Below are positions 61,397 to 64,000 of a stretch of 64,000 bases of DNA, one piece after another. Each line of letters starts with the position of its first letter. Position 1 is the first letter of the stretch. The position numbers and the translations under genes are program-made. Location of the stretch: NCBI GenBank assembly GCA_029258375.1, contig JARHZA010000002.1:460970-524969 (forward strand), given 5' to 3'. This DNA is from Eubacterium sp. (GTDB taxonomy: Bacteria; Bacillota; Clostridia; Oscillospirales; Acutalibacteraceae). Under the pieces are notes generated by a model, which was given only the letters and a program-made list of their open reading frames with translations, ran no database searches and had not been told where the DNA came from.

Positions 61397-61831
61397 ATGA
61401 AAAATCAAAATGAATTTAGGCTAACTGTTGATAGCAAAAGTGTAAATGAGAGTTTTGCAAGGGTAGTTGTTTCTGCGTTTGTAACACCACTTGACCCAAC
61501 TTTAGAAGAACTTGCAGATTTAAAAACAGCTGTTTCAGAAGCTGTAACAAATTCTATTGTTCACGGATATAAAGAAGAATTTGGTAAAATTTACATAACA
61601 GGAAAAATAGTCGATGACACAATCAAAATTATAATAAGAGACAAAGGCTGTGGTATTGATGATGTAGATAAAGCTATGACACCGCTTTATACAACTGGCG
61701 AAGGCGACAGAGCTGGACTTGGCTTTACTGTTATGGAAAGTTTTTGCGATAAAATTATTGTGCGTTCAAAAGTAGGAAATGGTACAAGCGTAACACTTGT
61801 TAAAAAAATTGAAGGCAAAGCAAAATGGTAA
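61397..61831 (+). CDS. spoIIAB: Anti-sigma F factor SpoIIAB
   Basis: A 144-residue GHKL-fold protein kinase. N-box 'KTAVSEAVTNSIVHGY' (residues ~42-57), G1 'IIRDKGCGIDDVD' and G2 'DRAGLGFTVMESF' are complete. It binds SigF or phosphorylates SpoIIAA, so it controls compartment-specific SigF activity. It starts one base after the spoIIAA stop and its end overlaps sigF by 7 bp. Length matches Bacillus. Confidence 0.95.
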   Translation: MKNQNEFRLTVDSKSVNESFARVVVSAFVTPLDPTLEELADLKTAVSEAVTNSIVHGYKEEFGKIYITGKIVDDTIKIIIRDKGCGIDDVDKAMTPLYTTGEGDRAGLGFTVMESFCDKIIVRSKVGNGTSVTLVKKIEGKAKW

Positions 61832-62484
61832 TCGATAAAAGAGAAAAAATGATTGAAGATAATGTGGGGCTTGTTCATTCTGTTGCAAAAAGGTTTAAGG
61901 GCAGAGGTGCAGACTACGAAGATTTATTTCAGTCTGGTTGCGTTGGACTCATTAAGGCAGTAGATAATTTTGATGAGTCAAAAGGCTTTCAATTTTCAAC
62001 TTATGCAGTTCCAGTAATTATGGGGGAAATCAAACGCATCTTCAGAGACGGTGGTTCAATAAAAGTTGCAAGAAGCTTAAAAGAAAAATCAATTAAAGCG
62101 CAGGCGCTAAGAGATAAGTTTATGAAAAAAGAAATGCGAGAACCAACAGTTTCAGAACTTGCAGAGATGCTTAATTGTGACGTTAACGAAACGGCAGAGA
62201 TTTTAAATGTAATTAACCCAATGATATCAATAAATCAGTTTGGTGAAGATGGAAACGAAAATTTAGATATTCCTTTTGATAATTTTGATAATTTATTTGA
62301 CCGCATATCTCTTTCACAAATTATAGAAAAATTAGATAAGGATGAACAAATTTTAATTGATTGTAGATATTATAAAGGACAAACTCAAAGTTATACTGCA
62401 AAAGTGCTTGGAATATCTCAGGTTCAAGTATCAAGAAAAGAAAAAACCGTTCTCCGAAAACTGCGAGAACGGCTTGATTGTTAG
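61825..62484 (+). CDS. sigF: Sporulation sigma factor SigF
   Basis: A 219-residue sigma-70 family protein. 'VGLVHSVAKRFKGRGADYEDLFQSGCVGLIKA' is region 2; region 3 is 'IKVARSLKEKSIKAQALRDKF'; region 4 ends with 'TAKVLGISQVQVSRKEKTVL'. SigF is the first forespore sigma factor. It is shorter than the Bacillus protein (~255), missing part of the N-terminus. The last 13 codons use rare codons (cga, ctg, cga, cgg) and form a hairpin that reads as a terminator for metA on the other strand. It is the third gene of the spoIIA operon. Confidence 0.94.
   Translation: MVIDKREKMIEDNVGLVHSVAKRFKGRGADYEDLFQSGCVGLIKAVDNFDESKGFQFSTYAVPVIMGEIKRIFRDGGSIKVARSLKEKSIKAQALRDKFMKKEMREPTVSELAEMLNCDVNETAEILNVINPMISINQFGEDGNENLDIPFDNFDNLFDRISLSQIIEKLDKDEQILIDCRYYKGQTQSYTAKVLGISQVQVSRKEKTVLRKLRERLDC
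62436..62472 (-). terminator. Terminator of metA, embedded in the 3' end of sigF
   Basis: On the minus strand CCGTTCTC (62465-62472) pairs with GAGAACGG (62447-62454), with a 10-nt loop, followed at once by TTTTTTCTTTTC. It lies 18 bp past the metA stop at 62490 and inside the coding end of sigF. Confidence 0.82.
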
Positions 62485-62489
62485 TGCGA

Positions 62490-63413
62490 TTATTTTTTGT
62501 TTAAATCGTTTAAATCGTATGGAGTTTTTTGGTAAACAAAATAGTTTAACCAGTTTGAAAAAATTAGATTTGCAGAACCTTTCCAAGTCATTTTAGGAAC
62601 AAGGTTAATATCGTCATTAGGAAAATAGTTAAGGGGCTTGTCTATATCAAGTCCTTTATTTATATCCCTAAAATATTCTTTAGCAAGTGTGTCTCTATCA
62701 TATTCACTGTGGCCAGTAACGAAAAAATTTCTGCATTCCATATCAGATATAATGTGTATTCCAGCTTCATCACTATAAGATATAACTTGTAAATCTTTAA
62801 CTTTTGCAATATCACCCATACTAAGTTCAAGTTCTCTTGATTGAGGAACATAGAATATATCATCAAGTCCTCTCATTAGTGGGTGGGTATTATCAAGACT
62901 ATAATGTGGGTAAACACCAAATCTCTTTTTAGGAAGTCGGTGGTAATTTATACCATAATGATAGTATAACCCTGCAAAAGCACCCCAGCAAATATGCATA
63001 GTTGAATAAACATTTGTTTTAGTCCATTCAAATATTGTGCAAATTTCATCCCAAAAATCAACTTCTTCATATTCAAAGTCTGCAAGTGGTGCCCCAGTAA
63101 TAATCATACCGTCATACTTATTTTGCTTAACTTCATCAAATGTTTTATAGAACTTTAACATATGTTCTTGAGAAGTGTTTTTAGGCTTGTGTGTAGCAAC
63201 TTGTAAAAGCTCAACGTTAACTTGTAGAGGTGTGTTAGATAATAAACGAAGTATCTGTGTTTCAGTTTCTATTTTAGTAGGCATAAGATTAAGTATGATA
63301 ATGTCAAGAGGTCTAATATCTTGTGTATCAGCTCTTTTATTACTCATTACAAATATATTCTCTAATTCAAGGCTTTGTTTTGCAGGTAATTCGTTATCAA
63401 TTCTTATTGGCAT
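62490..63413 (-). CDS. metA: Homoserine O-acyltransferase MetA (MetAA family)
   Basis: A 307-residue enzyme of normal length. 'LNLMPTKIETETQ' and 'GMIITGAPLADFEYEEVDFW' are family motifs; the nucleophile is Cys 142 in 'STMHICWGAFAGLYYHYG', and 'HSEYDRDTL' ends with the second His region. It activates homoserine for methionine synthesis. The residue at 111, which in studied MetA proteins is Glu with acetyl-CoA and Gly with succinyl-CoA, is Ala here, so the acyl donor is uncertain. AAAGGAGG precedes the ATG. The leader is short, without room for a SAM or T-box riboswitch. Convergent with sigF. Confidence 0.93.
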   Translation of the reverse strand: MPIRIDNELPAKQSLELENIFVMSNKRADTQDIRPLDIIILNLMPTKIETETQILRLLSNTPLQVNVELLQVATHKPKNTSQEHMLKFYKTFDEVKQNKYDGMIITGAPLADFEYEEVDFWDEICTIFEWTKTNVYSTMHICWGAFAGLYYHYGINYHRLPKKRFGVYPHYSLDNTHPLMRGLDDIFYVPQSRELELSMGDIAKVKDLQVISYSDEAGIHIISDMECRNFFVTGHSEYDRDTLAKEYFRDINKGLDIDKPLNYFPNDDINLVPKMTWKGSANLIFSNWLNYFVYQKTPYDLNDLNKK

Positions 63414-63446
63414 TTATTTACCTCCTTTTTATAAACAATATTTAGA

Positions 63447-63475
63447 ATTATATCAAAACATTATGTTTATTTCAA
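63447..63475 (-). promoter_or_regulatory. Promoter of metA
   Basis: On the minus strand TTGAAA (63470-63475) and TATAAT (63447-63452) are 17 bp apart, leaving only ~35 nt of leader. Confidence 0.7.
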
Positions 63476-63716
63476 GTTGCTATATATAACATTTGATATT
63501 ATATAGTATATATAAATACTATATATATTTATAAACATTATCTATTGTGATAAATTAAAATGAAAGAAATAGAGTCCGAAAATAATTTATATATTGTATT
63601 TAAAACAATTATAATAAGAAAATTAGATTGTTATATGTAAAAATATACATAAATTATCATTAATTCTAAAATATTTTATATTATTTGTCATTTGTTGAAA
63701 AAATGTGAAAAAACAC
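63476..63716. other. A+T-rich intergenic DNA upstream of the rRNA promoter
   Basis: No gene or RNA is recognised. It includes TA-rich alternating tracts and a dyad (ATATAGTAT / ATACTATAT near 63500-63527). The A- and T-tracts next to the -35 at 63717 could act as an UP element for the rRNA promoter, which is inference. Confidence 0.4.
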
Positions 63717-63745
63717 TTGACCTTTTCGCTTCAGAATGGTATTAT
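63717..63745 (+). promoter_or_regulatory. rRNA operon promoter
   Basis: TTGACC at 63717-63722 and TATTAT at 63740-63745 with a 17-bp spacer. It is the only good promoter before the 16S gene in the window. Confidence 0.8.
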
Positions 63746-63972
63746 AGTCAAGCGCTCGAGGGAAGAGCGAACGGCCGAGAGGTCGGAGAAGGACCTTGAA
63801 AATTAAACAACGACGAAAAAGTAAGGAACCCGATAAGATTCAAAAAGAGTTTTATCTGTACTCGTATCGAAAGGATACAAAGCAGTAATTGCGAACGTTA
63901 AGTGTTCGAAAGAGTAAAGAGCGAAAAGCTTTTTAAAACGATTAGTACAGCGAAAGCTGATATTGATACAAT
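63746..63972 (+). other. rRNA leader region
   Basis: About 225 nt between the promoter and 16S rRNA. It includes short hairpins (CGCTC / GAGCG near 63752-63768; CCGAGAGGTCGG near 63774) and 'CCTTGAAAATTAAACAACGAC' region at 63793-63813, a conserved element of clostridial and bacillar rRNA leaders and spacers. It probably contains antitermination and processing signals; I could not place a boxA with confidence. Confidence 0.6.
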
Positions 63973-64000
63973 AGTTTTAAGAGTTTGATCCTGGCTCAGG
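63973..64000 (+). rRNA. 16S ribosomal RNA, 5' end (partial)
   Basis: The window ends with AGAGTTTGATCCTGGCTCAG, the universal 16S sequence at E. coli positions 8-27, which places the mature 5' end near 63973. The rest of the operon lies beyond the window. Confidence 0.93.

Noticed and set aside
63414..63446. SAM riboswitch or methionine T-box ahead of metA
   Set aside because: The promoter leaves only about 35 nt of leader; no T-box sequence or SAM-box core is present.
63490..63540. TA-rich dyad before the rRNA promoter as a terminator or origin element
   Set aside because: It is simple alternating TA sequence with no G+C stem or DnaA boxes; described only as A+T-rich DNA.

Overview
The window is an ordinary chromosomal stretch from a low-GC, Gram-positive, endospore-forming member of Clostridia. 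The evidence is the A+T-rich Lys/Asn/Ile-rich coding, strong Shine-Dalgarno sites with frequent TTG starts, intrinsic terminators after most units, an intact sigK, the spoIIAA-spoIIAB-sigF operon, ytfJ, a valS T-box, an ECF transporter module and ScpAB. I lean towards an anaerobic gut- or rumen-type lineage (Oscillospirales-like), but that is inference from gene content and order. I saw no phage, insertion sequence, CRISPR array or conjugative module.

Layout. 1-7.6 kb: end of tcdA, a Na/Pi-type cotransporter, a marR-MATE pair, feoAB and a BNR-repeat sialidase-like protein. 7.7-19.3 kb: a small membrane protein, a MocR-type regulator, a TatD-associated radical SAM enzyme, an O-antigen-ligase-like protein, two tandem membrane-anchored PpiC foldases, a coiled-coil protein with a lone Fe-S fumarase beta subunit, sigK, a CDF exporter and a flavoprotein. 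19.4-32 kb: ruvCAB, then a tightly packed run glmM / methyltransferase / ecfA1-ecfA2-ecfT / truA / DUF5711-like / cvpA / pgsA / zinc-finger Clp ATPase. 32.0-32.7 kb: five tRNA genes (Gly-Arg-His-Gln-Lys) under one near-consensus promoter. 32.8-38.7 kb: uracil salvage (upp, permease), putP, an Mbeg1-like hydrolase and hpt. 38.9-49.5 kb: a lipoprotein with a two-component system, running into DUF1385 / prmC / M50 protease / scpA-scpB / ytfI-ytfJ-like / D-Ala-D-Ala carboxypeptidase / rluB. 49.6-54.0 kb: a three-gene biotin-dependent carboxyltransferase operon and a distinctive, apparently highly expressed NAD-binding protein. 54.0-55.35 kb: an RNA-rich interval with a 6S-like RNA on the minus strand, a DUF1292 gene and a structured RNA locus on the plus strand. 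55.5-62.5 kb: an NhaC antiporter, T-box-valS, folC and the spoIIA operon. 62.5-64 kb: metA on the minus strand, then an rRNA promoter, leader and the first bases of 16S rRNA at the right edge.

How it works together. The window is mainly housekeeping (DNA repair, cell-envelope precursors, translation, nucleotide salvage, chromosome segregation) with sporulation control at two places (sigK, spoIIA). The carboxyltransferase operon suggests C4-dicarboxylate or propionate-type fermentation. The least explained part is the 54.77-55.35 kb RNA locus: it has a near-consensus promoter, a 14-bp helix that closes a folded core, a terminator, three copies of a short GAGG...GTCC-ATG motif, and no conventional gene.
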